Position numbers and translations under genes: made by a program. From the NCBI RefSeq assembly GCF_008728515.1, contig NC_044995.1:11605104-11669103 (forward strand): DNA of 64,000 nt, read 5' to 3'. Under the pieces are notes generated by a model. It ran no database searches. It had not been told where the DNA came from and was given only the letters and a program-made list of their open reading frames with translations. Shown piece after piece: positions 46,833 to 58,169 of this stretch. The stretch's first letter is position 1. Each line of letters starts with the position of its first letter. The stretch comes from Papio anubis (lineage: Eukaryota > Chordata > Mammalia > Primates > Cercopithecidae).

Positions 46833-47697
46833 GGATGGTCTACCTTGGTGTGTCTGCTGCCGTGAGACCGTCAGGGTATGGGGTTTATATAAGTTTATAA
46901 GGAATTTGGTCGAGGGCGGGGACCAGTTTCTTTTAGTGTTTTGGGCAGCAACCTAAACCTAAATACCTCTATCAGTGCCTGGGATTGTTTTAGGCTCTGG
47001 TTTGGATTCAAGCCTTCTGGGAAAAACCTGCAGCTTGGCTGGTGAGAGTGGTCAAAGCACTCCATGATTTTCAGTCAGGACACAAAAAGAAAGCAGGGGG
47101 GAATAGTTTTCCTTTGTAAAGTTATGAAAATAATAACCTCACCAATACATTGGCTGGCTTCCACATGTGTTTGCGACTGGTTACTAGTAAAATTTGCTAT
47201 GCAGCAATCAACTGTATTTACCATTTTCCAATAATTTCAGGGCATAACATCAGGGTTATATGAAAAATGCGGTATATTAAAATCCATGTGATTTTTGTGA
47301 ATTCAAAAGCACTGTAAGATGTTGCTCATGTTATTAATATGAATAAGATGATAAACCTATCCCCATAAATGTCCATTTCCCAGTGGCCAAGCCTTAAAGA
47401 GCCTATGATGTACCCAGTATCAGTGGGTGATGTATTAGACTGAATTCAGCAAGGAGTAAAGAACGATTTTTTAAAATGGCCATGTGAGTAGATAAATGGA
47501 AGTTGAGAGGGTTTTGTGTGTACAAAGAGATAAGAAGAGCCTGGTGATATATAATGAACGGGGCAAAAAATTAGGCAGAGTAGGTGTGGGAAAGAAGAGA
47601 AGAGCAACCAGAAACACACGTATGAGGTTTTTAAAAAATACATTATTTGTAGCATTTAAGAGGAAAAGAAGGAACGTACTATGAAAAAAGAAATGTA
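46833..47697. other. USP29-ZIM3 intergenic unique sequence
   Basis: Free of Alus; no gene or repeat recognised. Confidence 0.45.
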
Positions 47698-47698
47698 G

Positions 47699-47972
47699 GC
47701 CAGACACGGTGGCCCAGGCAGGAGTGCAAGGGTGCAATCTCGGCTCACTGCAACCTCTGCCTCCCAGGTTCAAGCGATTCTCCTATCTCAGCCTCCCGAG
47801 TAGCTGGGATTACAGGTGCCCACAACCATGCCCGGCTATTTTTGTATTTTTAGTAGAAACGGGGTTTCACCATGTTGGTCATGCTGGTGTTGAACTCCTG
47901 ACCTCAGGTGATTCGCCCACCTCAGTCTCCCAAAGTACTGGGATTACAGGCATTTGAGCCACCAGGCCTGGC
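47699..47972 (-). mobile_element. Reverse Alu fused to 16 bases of forward Alu start
   Basis: 'ggccagacacggtggc' (forward) runs straight into a reverse right arm. Confidence 0.82.
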
Positions 47973-48068
47973 CAAAAGTACAGTCTTTTAAACGTTTTTA
48001 AAGATATGGATACCACTGGTCACTATTCACTGGAAAAAAACTCCATAAAGGCTTTTTAGCACATTTGG

Positions 48069-48074
48069 TTTATT
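48069..48074 (-). terminator. ZIM3: Probable ZIM3 polyadenylation signal (AATAAA)
   Basis: AATAAA on the minus strand about 225 bases after the ZIM3 stop, in non-Alu sequence. It would give a short 3' UTR and leave roughly 2 kb between the two convergent genes. Confidence 0.45.
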
Positions 48075-48299
48075 GCTACATCTTCAGTGTTTAAGAGTCC
48101 CTGGTACACAGAAGGCATTGAGTAAATATTTATACTTCATAAATATTTGCTGAGTGAGTATTCCAAATCGGTGTTCAAAGGACACTGTGCATAATAAAGC
48201 CTCGCTACCTTCAAAAACAGCCTCCAAATCACAGGCCATTTCCACATGAATTCTGGGGTGACAATTCCTGGCAACCATGTTTTCAAGTGCACGGGGCTC

Positions 48300-49534
48300 C
48301 TATCTGGAGTGAATTCTTTTCTGGTGCCTAACAAGGTATGACTTGTCAGCGAAGGCTTTACCGCATTCGGAACATTCATAAGGTTTTTGTCCAGTATGGG
48401 TTTTTTTATGCAAACTAAGGTTTAATTTCCGGTTGAAGGTTTTTCCACATTCACTACATCTGTAGGTCCTCTCTCCGCTGTGAGTTTTCTGATGGGTGTG
48501 AAGGTTTGACTTCTGAAGAAAGGCTTTTCCACATCTATTACACTCATAGGGCTTTTCCCCAGTATGGATTTTTTTATGTTGAATGAGGTTTTTCTTCTGG
48601 ATGAAGGTATTTCCACATAGATCACACTCGTAAGCTCTCTTCCCAGTGTGAATTTTCTCATGATCGATGACATTGGATTTCTGGGAAAAGGCCTTCTCAC
48701 ATACGCTACATTTGTAGGGTTTCTCTCCCGTGTGTGTTCTCTGGTGTTTCACAAGATCTGACTTGTAAATGAAAGCCTTTCCACAGTCCGGACATTGAAA
48801 GGGTTTTTGTCCAGTGTGAACTTTTTTATGTTGAAGGAGGGTTGAATTCTGCCTGAAGGATTTCTTACATTCATGACACTGATAGGATTTCTCGGCATTA
48901 TGAATTTTCTCATGATTAATGCAGGATGATTTCCAAGAAAAGGCTTTTCCACATGTCTTACATTGATAGGGTTTCTCTTTAGTGTGCACCTTCTGATGTT
49001 GAAGGAGATTTGACTTCTGCTTGTAGGCGTTTCCACATTTCTCACATTTATAGGGCCTGGCCTCTGCATGCGTTTTCTGATGTTTATCAAGCTTCCACTT
49101 CTTCCCGAACGCTCTTCCACAGCGACGACATTCAAAGGATTTCTGACCGGCATGCTGCCTCAGATGACTCTGAAGGCGCGACTCTGAACCGAATAACTTT
49201 CTGCAGGCATCACATTTAAGCTGGTTTCCTACAAATTTGGATGGATTCTTACCAACTAATTTTCTGTATCCATTATCGTTGTGAGAATCATTGTGTACAT
49301 AGCTTTTCAAATGTAAATTGTGGTTCAAATGCCTTTCAAACGGGTCACATTCGAGGAATCTGAGTCTGGAAGAAACATTATCTATGCCCAGTCGAAGTAT
49401 TTTCTTAGATCCGGTAGGTTCTACGGCTTTCTGCGTAGTCAGCATTTCCTTATTGATTGATGGGACTTCTCTTGCGAGACTCTCTTTCACGTCCTGGGGC
49501 TTCCAAAGCTGTCCTCCAACGTCCCTGTTTTTTT
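48300..49534 (-). other. ZIM3: ZIM3 zinc-finger exon, coding part
   Basis: The acceptor (tattccattttag) ends at 49535. The open frame continues to 49580 but that part is intron. Eleven fingers start with CDAC and end with CSEC; most linkers are TGEKP-like (TGQKP, TGKRA, SGERT). Finger 11 has four residues between its histidines. The linker before finger 1 contains the stretch absent from my memory of human ZIM3. Confidence 0.95.
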
Positions 49535-52500
49535 CTAAAATGGAATACAAAAAAAAAATGTCCCGTGTAAAACGTTCCACTCACATGCTTGGAATAAAAT
49601 GCCATAAACAATCTATTGTGGTGATCATTCTGGCTTCAAACCTAATGCCTATGAGAAACCAAAGTTAATGTCAGCTCTGTTAGAGTTCTAGGTGAACTAA
49701 TGTTACACGAAGCTATCACATGTCTATCAGTAAAGGACTGAGCAACGTAGACCTAGTGCACGGGGAGCAGGTGAGAGCCCAGGGATACCTTGGAGAGGGA
49801 GATTAAGAAAGAGAGTTTGCCAGGCCAGGCGTGGTGGCTCACACCTGTAATCCCAGCACTTTGGGAGGCCAAGGTGAGTGGATCGCCTGAGGTCAAGAGT
49901 TCGAGACCAGCCTGACCAACATGGCGAAACCCCGTCTCTACTAAAAATACAAAAGATTAGCCAAGCGTGGTGGCACACGCCTGTAATCCCAGCCACTCAG
50001 GAGGCTGAGGCAGGAGAATCGTTTGAACCCAGGAGGCGGAGGTTGCAGTGAGCCCAGATCGCGCCACTGCACTCCAGCCTGGGCGACAGAGTGAGACTCG
50101 GTCTCAAGAAAAGAAAAAAAGAAAGTTTGCCTGCAAAGGAAAACTCAGAGAAGAATGTAAAGAACATTTCTGAGTGGAGAAAAATATCTGGAGATTTCTT
50201 CCAGCACTCCTAGGAAGTCACAGCCGGCCCTGCTTGCTGCCAAATCACTTCATCATTTAGAAACACTGAATTGGCTTCCATGCAACACTGACACACAGTG
50301 CTCTGGTCACCTACCTGGACGGCCACTTCCCAGCACTTCCTCTTCCACCAACCATAGCTCCTTTCCTTGCTCCAACCTCAAGATCACGTCGGGTTTGGTG
50401 GTTTCCTCTCGTCCTGTGATGGAAGATACCTTGGTGTTTGTGGATGTGTGAGTTGTTTGTGCAAGTGTGTGAGTGTATACGAGTGCTTGCGTATACATGT
50501 GTGAATATTTGTGAGTGTGAGCATTTGTGTGTCAGTGTGCAGGTAGGTGCCATTGGTTGGGGGGAGTTGTGTGGATGGACAGTTTGAGGGAATGCACACA
50601 AGCAGTCAAACTAAACAAAGAATGCTTTTTCTGGGCTGGGCATGGTGGTTCATGCCTGTAATCCCAGCACTTTGGGAGGCAGAGACAGGAGAATTGCTTG
50701 AGCGCATGAATTTGAGACCAACATGTTACGTGTTACATGAAGATAGCAAGACCCAGTCTCTACAAAACCAAAGCCACGTGTGGTGGTGCACGTCTGTGGT
50801 CTCAGCTATTCAGGAGGCTGGGGTGAGAGGATGGCTTGAGCCCAGGTCCCCAAGTCAATGTTGCAGTGACGCCAGGCACAGTGGCTCGTGCCTGTAATCC
50901 CAGAACTTCGGGAGGCTGAGGCGGGAAGATCATCTGAGGTCAGGAGTTCGAGACTAGCCTGACCAACATGGAGAAACCCCATCTGTGCAAAAAATACAAA
51001 AATTAGCCAGGCATGGTGGTGTGCGCCTGTAATCCCAGCTACTTGGGAGGCTAAGGCAGGAAAATCACTTGAACCTGGGAGGCAAAAGTTGCAGTGAGCA
51101 GAGATCACACCACTGCACTCCATCCTGGGCGACAGGGTGAGACTCTTGTCTCCAAAAATAAAATAAAGAAAAAAATACTAGTGACCTATGATTGCACCAC
51201 TGCACTCCAGCCTCAGTGACAGAGCCAGACTGCATTGGGAGAAAGGAGAGAAAGAAAGAGAGAGGAAGGGAGAGAGGGATGGAGGGAGGGAGGGAAAAAG
51301 GAAGGAAGGAAGGAAGGAAGGAAGGAAGGAAGGAAGGAAGGAAGGAAGGAAGGAAGGAAGGAAGGAAGGAAGGAAGGAAGGAAAAGAAAGAAAGGAGGGA
51401 GTGGGGGAAGGAAGGAAGGAAATGATTTTTCTTCTTGGAGGATAAAGCTTTTCCAAAAATCAAGACCAGGGTAGGGTGATGGGTGGGGCATCCAGCCCAC
51501 AAAACTTACAGAGACCCTCACTCATTCTCCGGGCACTTGCACGACCCTGAGGATGGGGGCTCCTTAAATGCAGCACTTGGTACATTTCACTTGCCTCACC
51601 CTAGTCCCGGCTCGACAAAAATATATGCAAAGTGAGGAGCACCTCTGTGCCAACCCTATTCGGCCCGCCATGGGGTGTCTGTGTGTTTCACACTTTAGGT
51701 TTTGAGTCCCCCTGCCCGGGAAGCCGTCCTTACCCACAAAGACAAGGTTGCTGTAATTCTCCAGCATCACATCCCTGTACAAGTTTCTCTGTTCGGGATT
51801 CAGCCGCTGCCACTCCCCCTTGGTGAAGTTCACAGTGACATCCTCGAAGGTCACTCTTCCCTGTAACAACAGATTCCCAATCGGTATAAAAATGCCATTG
51901 AATCCTGCGGCGGGGGATACAGAAACTTATTTCTGCTGAACCAAGCTTTAAGCATGCCCATAATTCTCTCTACTCTGGACAAAAATAAATTGTGCCCAGA
52001 GGATCTTGCCAATGAGCCATAAACCTTAGACCTACTCATGACACTGCCATCTTTCCCTACCCTCTAGTCCCACCAATTTTACTTCCTGAATCTCAAACCC
52101 AGCCATTAGTTTCCATCTTCTCCACCGTTCGTTAATCCACGTTGTCATCTTTTACTTAGAGTAAGCCAGAGGCCGAGTATGGTGTCATATGATCACACCT
52201 GTCACCCCAACATTTTGGAAGGCCAAGGCAGGAGGATTGCTTGAGACCAGGAGTTTGAGGCTATCTGGGCAACATAGTGAAACCCCAATCTCAAAGAAAA
52301 TTTTATTTTGGCCAGGTGTGGTGGCTCACACCTGTAATCCTTACACTTTGGGAGGCTGAGGAGAGTGATCACCTGAGGTCAGGAGTTTGAACTAGCCTGG
52401 CCAACATGAAGAAACCCTGTCTCTACTAAAAATACAAAAAAAATAGCCAGGCGTGGTGGGGTGCACCTGTAATCCCAGCTACTCAGGAGACTGAGGCAGA

Positions 52501-53668
52501 AGAATCGCTTGACACAGGAGAGGGAGGTTGCAGTGAGCCAAGATCACGCCACTGCACTCCAGCCTGGGCGACAAGAGCAAAACTCCGTCTCAAAAAAAAA
52601 AAGAAAAAAAGAAATTTTTATTTTTATTTTTTTTTCTATTTTTCTTAAAACATCCTGCCTCTATTAGAAATTATTTTTTAAATATAGGCTGGGCACAGTG
52701 GCTCACGCCTGTAATCCCAGCATTTTGGGAGGCCAAGTCAGGCAGATCACCTGAGGTCAAGAGTTCAAGACCAGCCTGACCAACATGGTGAAACCCCATC
52801 TCTACTAAAAATACAAAAACTAGCCAGATGTGGTGGCTAGTAGAGATGGGGTTTCACTGTGTTAGCCAGGATGGTCTCAATCTCCTGACCTTGTGATCTG
52901 TCTGCCTCAGCTTCCCAAAGTGCTGGGATTACAGGTGTGAGCCACCGCGCCTGGCCACATTGTTACATTTCTTCTGTGCTGTATAAACCCCTAGTTTTAG
53001 TGAGTCTGGGAGATGGATTTGAGCCTGAGCTCCCATTTCTTCAGCTAGGGCAGCTGATTAAAGCTTCTTCCTTGGCAATACCTATTGTCTCAGTCAATAC
53101 CTTTCTGTGCAGCCAGTAGCAAGACCTAGACCAAACCCCTGGTGTTTCTCTAACCAAGATTTTTGTTTGTTTGTTTGTTTGTTTGTTTTTGAGACAGGGT
53201 CTCACTCTGTTGCCTAGGCTCGAGTGCAGTGGCACGATCATGGCCCACTGCAGCCTCGACCTCCCAGGTTCAAGGGATTTTCCCACCTTGGCCTCTAGCG
53301 CAGCTGAGCCTATAGGTGTATGCCACCACACCCAGCTAAGTTTTCGTAGAGATGGGATCTCACCATGTTGCCCAGGCTGGTTTCAAACTCCTGAACTCAA
53401 GCGATCCACCTGCCTCGGCCTCCCAAAATGCTGGATTATAGGTGCGAGCAACCGTGCCCGGCCTTGAGCTTTACTTGAAATGTTTTAGCTTTGATAGGAA
53501 AGGAGGAAGTAGAGTGTGTGTTACCTTTTAATAAAAGTATGGAAGGAAGGAGGAAAATATGCCAAAAGGTTCGCGGAGGTTAATTCTGAGCAACAGGACC
53601 ATGGGTCATATGTTTGTTCATTATGAGCATTTAGATTTGTTTGAAAAACTCACCTGGGAATTGCTCAT
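48300..53668 (-). CDS. ZIM3: KRAB C2H2 zinc-finger repressor ZIM3 (four coding exons)
   Basis: Nuclear DNA-binding repressor. The KRAB box is expected to recruit TRIM28/KAP1 and the SETDB1 heterochromatin machinery; the human ZIM3 KRAB is known to be unusually strong. Coding exons on the minus strand are 53668-53654 (MSNSQ), 51860-51734 (KRAB-A), 50413-50315 (KRAB-B region) and 49534-48300 (zinc fingers). All junctions are GT-AG, and the lengths 15+127+99+1235 give 1476 bases, 491 residues plus stop. KRAB spans about residues 6-80, a linker runs to about 187, and 11 C2H2 fingers run from 188 to the C-terminus (RIHSR). All Cys and His pairs appear intact. Human ZIM3 has 472 residues as I recall it; the difference is about 19 residues in the linker (about 136-157). 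The gene converges on USP29, tail to tail. Confidence 0.95.
49825..50128 (+). mobile_element. Alu in ZIM3 intron
   Basis: 'agtttgcc' on both sides. Confidence 0.9.
50315..50413 (-). other. ZIM3: ZIM3 KRAB-B-type exon
   Basis: 99 bases between acceptor (tccatcacag) and donor (GTAGGT from 50314). It encodes EETTKPDVILRLEQGKELW, the typical KRAB-B stretch, and keeps phase 1 at both ends. Confidence 0.9.
50636..51239 (+). mobile_element. Old Alu with an AluS inside
   Basis: Inner 50872-51170; 'agtgac' duplicated; outer end leads into the GGAA tract. Confidence 0.88.
51240..51420 (+). repeat. (GGAA)n microsatellite in ZIM3 intron
   Basis: Pure GGAA core about 51300-51380, following the end of an old Alu, between KRAB-A and KRAB-B exons. 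Confidence 0.93.
51734..51860 (-). other. ZIM3: ZIM3 KRAB-A exon
   Basis: 127 bases, the usual size of a KRAB-A exon, between acceptor (ctgttgttacag) and donor (GTAAGG from 51733). It encodes GRVTFEDVTV, then EWQRLNPEQRNLYRDVMLEN, the KRAB-A core that contacts TRIM28. It ends after the first base of a codon. Confidence 0.95.
52171..52617 (+). mobile_element. Left monomer and full Alu
   Basis: 52171-52308 and 52311-52617. 51861-52170 before them is unassigned intron. Confidence 0.88.
52686..52956. mobile_element. Forward Alu 5' part fused to reverse Alu 5' part
   Basis: Forward to about 52836, reverse from 52837; the two arms can pair over about 120 bases. Confidence 0.88.
53162..53463 (-). 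mobile_element. Alu in ZIM3 intron
   Basis: TTTG-repeat tail; 190 bases from the start-codon exon. Confidence 0.9.
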
Positions 53669-53710
53669 TTCCTGTTCTTTACCAGTCAGTAAAGTCTTGG
53701 GAAGGCAGAT
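53654..53710 (-). other. ZIM3: ZIM3 exon with start codon
   Basis: Acceptor (ttttccctcag) precedes 53710 and donor GTGAGT begins at 53653. The exon holds 42 bases of 5' UTR and five codons (MSNSQ), ATG at 53668-53666. Joining CAG to the next exon's GGA restores the KRAB reading frame. Confidence 0.88.
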
Positions 53711-53845
53711 CTGAGGGAAAATAGAAAAGAACCATGAAACAGCAGAATTGCTTTGGAACTTGGGGATCACCCAATGTAGAATGCTCCACACCCAGGCTAA
53801 CTACATCTTCACTTATTAATTTATTTTTTAAAAAATAGAAGCAAA

Positions 53846-53954
53846 TATTGGGCACATCAACTCATATCTGAAACTCCAGCACTTTGGGACACTGAGAGGA
53901 TTGCTTGAGGCCAGGAGTTCAAGACAAGCCTGGGCTACGTATCGAGACCTCAAA
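53846..53954 (+). mobile_element. Alu left monomer
   Basis: Diverged; leads into the GA tract. Confidence 0.75.
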
Positions 53955-54089
53955 AAAAGAGAGAGAGAGAGAGAGAGAAAGGAAGGAAGGGAGGGAGGGA
54001 GGGAGAGAAGGAAGGAAGGAAGGAAGAAGGAAGGAAGGAAGGAAGGAAGGAAGGAAGGAAGGGAGGGAGGGAGGGAGGGAGGGAGGGAG
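53955..54089 (+). repeat. (GA)n/(GGAA)n/(GGGA)n tract in ZIM3 intron
   Basis: Begins GA, becomes GGAA and ends GGGA, 245 bases upstream of the start-codon exon. Confidence 0.93.
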
Positions 54090-54149
54090 AATATTTTTAA
54101 AAAGACAAATTTATAACTTTAGGAATCAAAGGGAAGATATTATCAATTG

Positions 54150-54327
54150 ATATAAGCAAGGGCTTCTCGACTTCTGGGCTATTGGAATATTGAACCAGAT
54201 TATTCTGTTGTGAGGTGCTGTCTCGTTCACTGCAGGATGTCGAGCAGTAATCCTGACCTACACCCACTAAATGCCAGTAGTAAACAGGCAAACACCCAGT
54301 TGTGACAATCAAAAATGTCTCCATAGG
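54150..54327 (-). mobile_element. MER20, reverse, truncated by Alu
   Basis: 'cactgcaggatgtcgagcag' and 'gttgtgacaatcaaaaatgt', then an Alu starts. It lies in the ZIM3 intron between the start-codon exon and the 5' UTR exon. Confidence 0.75.
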
Positions 54328-54625
54328 CAGGTGTGGTGGCTCACGCCTGTCATCCCAGCACTTTGGGAGGCCGAGGCAGGCGGATCACCTGAGGTCAGAA
54401 GTTCGAGATCAGCCTGGCCAATATGGAGAAACCCCGTCTCTGCTAAAAATACAAAAATTAGCTGTGTGTGGTGGCACACGCCTGTGATCCCTGCTACTCG
54501 GGAGGCTGAGGCAGGAGAACCACTTGAACCCGGAAGGCAGAGGTTGCCGTGAGCTGAGATTGAGTCACTGCACTTCAGCCTGGGCAACAAAGCAAGACTT
54601 CAACTCAAAAAAAAAAAAAAAAAAA
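54328..54625 (+). mobile_element. Alu inside MER20
   Basis: Full length. Confidence 0.9.
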
Positions 54626-55488
54626 GTATTCTCCAGTAGTATGCAAAAGTAAAGCACAACTGTATTGTGGTATATAATAGAACCACACAAAATAATATAA
54701 ATTGAGTTAATATTAAAATTATCAGCTAACACTGTAAAAATGCAGAGAAAAAAGTAGAAGTCACAATATGATTATCGGAAAAAAACAGACTTCAGTCACT
54801 TCTCTGTCTTTTGGCTAAGATCAAGTGTAGGAAGAAAAAATGCATGAGTTTTGTGTTTTTTAAGTACAACATAATGACAAAAGGTGAAATCCTTAAGGAA
54901 AATCTATCAGTCATACATGGTTTTGCTTCCAGATAATGGCAAAATGATAAAGCAGACACTATGAGAAATGAATGGAAAAACAGATAAACAACAGCAAAAA
55001 AAGATCTTAATCTTTTCTGATCACTCCTAAAAGTGAGGCAAATAGAAACACTGAAAACGTAACACTGACATAGATTTCACTGACACGCAGCACGTTTAAC
55101 ACCTTGAAATGTCCGTTCTCTCCCTTTTCAATGTCTGGGGATTTTTCATACACAAGCAAAAAACAACGATAGTAGGTAGGAACAGTTATTTGAATATTTA
55201 ATCAACTGCCTCTGAATACAGGCAGTTATTTAAAATTTATACGTACAAAAGTTTTTGGAGGGCAAGGTGGTGAGGAGGCAGGACTATTTATCAATGAAAT
55301 TGCTTAGAATTTCCAACATTAATAAGTTATATTATTAAAATATATCATACTGAGTACACAGTACACTGCTCAGGTAATGGGTGCGTGAAAATCTCAGAAT
55401 TCACTACAAAAAAAAACTCATCCATGTCACTAAAAACGACCTATACCCCAAAAACTATTGAAATAAAAAAAAAAACAGGGCTGGGCAC
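54626..55488. other. AT-rich ZIM3 intron sequence
   Basis: Only the U2-like fragment is recognised. Confidence 0.45.
54795..54830 (+). pseudogene. U2 snRNA 5' fragment
   Basis: 'cttttggctaagatcaagtg' followed by 'tag' equals the 5' end of U2. Over about 36 bases I count four mismatches; the branch-site pairing region and everything after are absent. A truncated retropseudogene is likely. Confidence 0.65.
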
Positions 55489-55940
55489 AGTGGTTCGAAC
55501 CTGTAATCCCAGCTGGATGGGAGGATTGGTTGAGCCTAGGAGTTTGAGATCAGCCTGGGCAACATAGTGAGACCCCATGTCTACAAAAAAGAAAATTTAA
55601 TTTAAAATTTTAAAAAATTGTCACCAGGTGTGGTGGCTCACGCCTGTAATCCCAGCAATTTGGGAGGCCAAGGCGGGCAGATCGACTGAGGTCAGAAGTT
55701 CAAGACCAGCCTAGCCAACATGATGAAACCCCATCTCTACTAAAAATACAAAAATGAGCCGGGCCTGGTGGTGCCAGCATGTAATCCCAGCTACTCAGGA
55801 GGCTGAGGCAAGAGAATCACTTGAACCCAGGAGGCGGAGGTTGCAGTGAGCCAAGATCGTGCCACTGCACTCCAGCCTGGGCAACAGAGCAAGACTCAAG
55901 CTAAACAAAACAAAACAAAAGACAAAACAAAACAAAACAA
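55489..55940 (+). mobile_element. Left monomer and full Alu
   Basis: Second from 55625, CAAAA tail. Confidence 0.88.
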
Positions 55941-56142
55941 GCCTGTGCAAAGACGATGTAGCAAGCATCAGATCAGCTAGAGCACAGTGAGGAAGGCTGA
56001 GAGCAGAAGCTGTGAATCCTGACGCAGCTGTGGTCATGATGAATAACACCGCAGTGAACACGGGATGCAGACAGCCCTTCAGCTTTGCCGTAAGTGAGAT
56101 AGCTGGATCATTGGTAATTGTTTGCTAAAAGAGTAGATTTGG

Positions 56143-57203
56143 GCCAGGCGTGGTAGCTCACACCTATAATCCCAGCACTTTGGAAGGCCAACGTGGGAGG
56201 ATCACTTGAGCCCAGGAGTTACTTTTTTTTTTTTTTTTAGATCAAGTTTTGCTCTGTCACCCAGGCTGGAGAGCAGTGGCATAGTCTGGGCTCACTGCAA
56301 CCTCTGCCACCCGGGTTCAAGGGATTCCCCTGACTCAACCTCCCATGTAGCTGGGATTACAGGCACGCACCACCATGCCCAACTAATTTTTGCATTTTTA
56401 GTAGAGACAGGGTTTCACCACGTTGTTCAGGCTTGTCTTAGACTCCTGACCTCAAGTGATCCACCCACCTCAGCCTCCCAAAGTGCTGGGATTATAGGCG
56501 TGAACCACCGCGCCCGGCCAAGCCCAGAAGTTTGAGACCAGCCTATGCAACATAGTGAAACCCCTGTCTCTGTTTAAATAATAAATTTTTTTTTTTTTTT
56601 TTTGAGACGGAGTCTCGCTCTGTCACCCAGGCTGGAGTGCAGTGGCCGGATCTCAGCTCACTGCAAGCTCCGCCTCCCGGGTTTACACCATTCTCCTGCC
56701 TCAGCCTCCCGAGTAGCTGGGACTACAGGCGACCGCCACCTCGCCCGGCTAGTTTTTTTGTATTTTTTAGTAGAGACCGGGTTTCACTGGGTTAGCCAGG
56801 GTGGTCTCGATCTCCTGACCTCGTGATCTGCCCGTTTCGGCCTCCCAAAGTGCTGGGATTACAGGCTTGAGCCACCGTGCCCGGCCAAATAATAAAGTTT
56901 TTATTTTTTATTTTATTTTACTGAGGCAGGGTCTCATTCTGTCACCCAGGCTGGAGTGCAGTGGTGTGATCCCGGCTCACAGCAGTGTAAAAATCCCCAG
57001 CTGAAGCAATCCTCCTACCTCGGCCTCCTGAATAGCTAAGACTATGGGCGCATGCTACCACATCAGCTAACTTTTTATTTTTTGTAGAGAAGGGATCTTG
57101 CTATGTCGCCCAAGCTGGTCTCAAACTCCTGGGCTCAAGCAACCCCCCTCCCTCAGCCTCCCCAAATCCTGGGATTACATGCATGACCCACCACACCCAG
57201 CCA
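56143..57203. mobile_element. Nest of four Alus
   Basis: Forward arm 56143-56220 and 56520-56575; reverse Alu 56221-56519; monkey-type reverse AluY 56586-56886 with 'aaataataaa' on both sides; reverse AluJ 56925-57203. Confidence 0.88.
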
Positions 57204-57297
57204 GGAATAAAGTTTTAAATAAGTAAATATGTTTTAAAAAAGAGTGAACTTGCCGGGCACAACTTTAATGTTTATTAAAGTTTGAGGAACAAAAAAC

Positions 57298-57372
57298 TAT
57301 ATATATTCTTTCAAAAATATATATACTTTTATACATATATATAAAAAAACAAAAAATATATATACTTTTAAA
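57298..57372. repeat. TA-rich tract in ZIM3 intron
   Basis: Several 'atatata' runs; 57204-57620 otherwise holds nothing recognised. Confidence 0.7.
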
Positions 57373-57620
57373 AAAGTAAATTGTAAATGGTTTCACCACA
57401 AAAAGACTAATTAGCTTGATTTAATCATCCCCCAATGTAAACATGCATCAAAACATCACATTGTACCCCATAAATAAACACAATTATTATTTGTCAATAA
57501 AAAAAGTTTTCAGAAGTAGCTGTGGGCCACCAATAATGCTGAGGGTTGGAGGACCACGAAAATAATTTTGGGTGTCCTGGTAGCATCACTTCTGAATATG
57601 ACAATTAAAAAAAAAATCTA

Positions 57621-57920
57621 GGCCGGGCACAGTGGCTCACGCCTATAATCCCAGCGCTTTGGGAGGCCGAGGTGGGTGGATCACCTGAGGTCAGGAGTTC
57701 AAGACCAGCCTGGCCAACATGGTGAAACCCCAACTCTACCAAAAATACACAAAATTAGCTGGGTGTGGTGGCGGGCGCCTGTAATCCCAGCTACTTGGGA
57801 GGCTGAGGCAGGAGAATCGCTTGGACCTGGGAGGTGTAGGTTGCAGTGAGCCGAGATCACGCCACTACACTCCAGCCTGGGTGACAGAGCGAGACTCCAT
57901 CTCAAAAAAAAAAAAAAAAT
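57621..57920 (+). mobile_element. Alu
   Basis: 'aaaaaatcta' on both sides. Confidence 0.92.
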
Positions 57921-58077
57921 CTAACGTACCAATGTAAAACATTTGGCTTATTCCAGCAACTAGGAGAGGTAGAAAAATGAAACTAAGTAAAAATGCAAAA
58001 AAAAAAAAAGAAAAAGAAAAAGAAAGAAACAAAACCCAGACATTTGGCTTTTTCAGGGAGAAACAAAATCAGCTTAC

Positions 58078-58140
58078 CTCCACTGGAATCTGGCATAAAT
58101 TAGCAAGTTGATTGATTTCTGATGCCTGTGGTCTTTTATT
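58078..58140 (-). other. ZIM3: Candidate 5' UTR exon of ZIM3
   Basis: 63 bases between acceptor (cagtccctttcag, ending 58141) and donor (GTAAGC from 58077), non-repeat and without ATG-led coding. It lies 4.4 kb upstream of the start-codon exon on the same strand. An ERV LTR ends only 29 bases upstream of it. Confidence 0.6.
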
Positions 58141-58169
58141 CTGAAAGGGACTGAAAATGAAAAGGCATG

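Noticed and set aside
49535..49580. Start of ZIM3 at the ATG of the long minus frame
   Set aside because: It lies upstream of the acceptor; joining to KRAB exons gives a consistent frame instead.
51065..51502. Serine/proline repeat proteins
   Set aside because: Frames through the GGAA tract.
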